6,413 nucleotides of DNA. Origin: Promethearchaeota archaeon. Its GTDB lineage: Archaea; Asgardarchaeota; Lokiarchaeia; Sigynarchaeales; SOKP01. The translations under genes and the position numbers were made by a program. Position 1 is the first letter of the stretch. Every line of letters starts with the position of its first letter. The stretch lies in NCBI GenBank assembly GCA_004524515.1, contig SDNV01000149.1:1-6413 (forward strand), written 5' to 3'. Shown here in pieces: positions 6,147 to 6,413 of this stretch. The notes beneath the pieces are model-generated. The model worked only from the letters and a program-made list of their open reading frames with translations, did not search any database and was not told the DNA's origin.

Positions 6147-6413
6147 ATGTCCGAACAACAATATGATCTTGCGGTAATAGGCGCAGGACCGGGCGGTTAT
6201 CATGCTGCTATTCGAGCAGCCCAATATGGTGCTAAAGTTGCATTAATTGAGAAAAAAAATTTAGGCGGTACGTGTTTAAATTGGGGTTGTATTCCTACAA
6301 AAGCATTATATGCTTCAGCTCATATGATTGAAAAAATCAGAGAATCTAATGAATATGGGGTTAAAGTATCGGATTTTACTCTAGATTTTGCTAAAGCCGT
6401 TTATAGAAAAAAT
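6147..6413 (+). CDS. lpdA: Dihydrolipoamide dehydrogenase, partial (N-terminal 89 residues)
   Basis: The frame opens at ATG 6147 and is open to the right edge. It starts MSEQQYDLAVIGAGPGGYHA, with the FAD-binding Rossmann motif GAGPGG (12-17) and E35 at the end of the second strand for the adenosine ribose. The redox disulfide follows in GGTCLNWGCIPTKAL (40-54), with C43 and C48. The CLNxGCIPTKAL form is typical of dihydrolipoyl dehydrogenases rather than mercuric or glutathione reductases, though the NAD and dimerisation domains lie outside the window. The enzyme reoxidises the lipoyl arm of the glycine cleavage H protein or of 2-oxoacid dehydrogenase complexes, passing electrons to NAD. The partner complex is not in view. 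GTTGAT about 6 nt upstream of the ATG is a weak ribosome site. An ATG at 6139 is out of frame. The gene diverges from glycerate kinase across 242 bp. Confidence 0.93.
   Translation, partial: MSEQQYDLAVIGAGPGGYHAAIRAAQYGAKVALIEKKNLGGTCLNWGCIPTKALYASAHMIEKIRESNEYGVKVSDFTLDFAKAVYRKN

Overview
The window is very A+T-rich and reads as archaeal. Supporting signs are TATA-like boxes a short way upstream of starts, hardly any strong Shine-Dalgarno sites, oligo-T runs downstream of stops, and a tiny two-CPxCG zinc-ribbon gene. A calcium-loop beta-propeller, an HDLxN-type histidine-kinase H-box and a signal-less DUF11-like protein together fit an Asgard (Lokiarchaeia-like) genome. That placement is an inference from style and gene content, because the window contains no phylogenetic marker.

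Layout: (1) 1-626, minus strand: 5' part of a gene for an FG-GAP/VCBS-like beta-propeller protein that runs off the left edge. (2) 627-911: A+T-rich divergent promoter region with a 39-bp interrupted inverted repeat. (3) 912-1724, plus strand: a 6-7 TM membrane protein ending in a histidine-kinase-like dimerisation helix pair with an H-box but no ATPase domain. (4) 1725-1864: convergent gap with an 18-bp perfect palindrome and an oligo-T terminator for the next gene. (5) 1865-4048, minus strand: a 727-residue multidomain protein with DUF11-like beta modules, a lysine-rich N-terminus and a run of 22 acidic residues, with no signal peptide or membrane anchor. (6) 4237-4410, minus strand: a 57-residue zinc-ribbon protein. 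(7) 4477-5904, minus strand: glycerate 2-kinase of the DUF4147/MOFRL family. (8) 5905-6146: divergent regulatory region with a spaced inverted repeat. (9) 6147-6413, plus strand: the first 89 codons of dihydrolipoamide dehydrogenase, running off the right edge.

The glycerate kinase and zinc-ribbon genes are 66 bp apart on the same strand and may be co-transcribed. A hairpin plus T-run after the zinc-ribbon gene probably separates them from the DUF11-like gene. Glycerate kinase and dihydrolipoamide dehydrogenase diverge from a shared 242-bp region and could be co-regulated central-carbon or glycine/serine enzymes. The other genes show no obvious pathway link. No RNA genes, CRISPR arrays or transposons were seen. 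The least explained items are the kinase-less H-box membrane protein and the cytosolic DUF11-like protein with its acidic linker.
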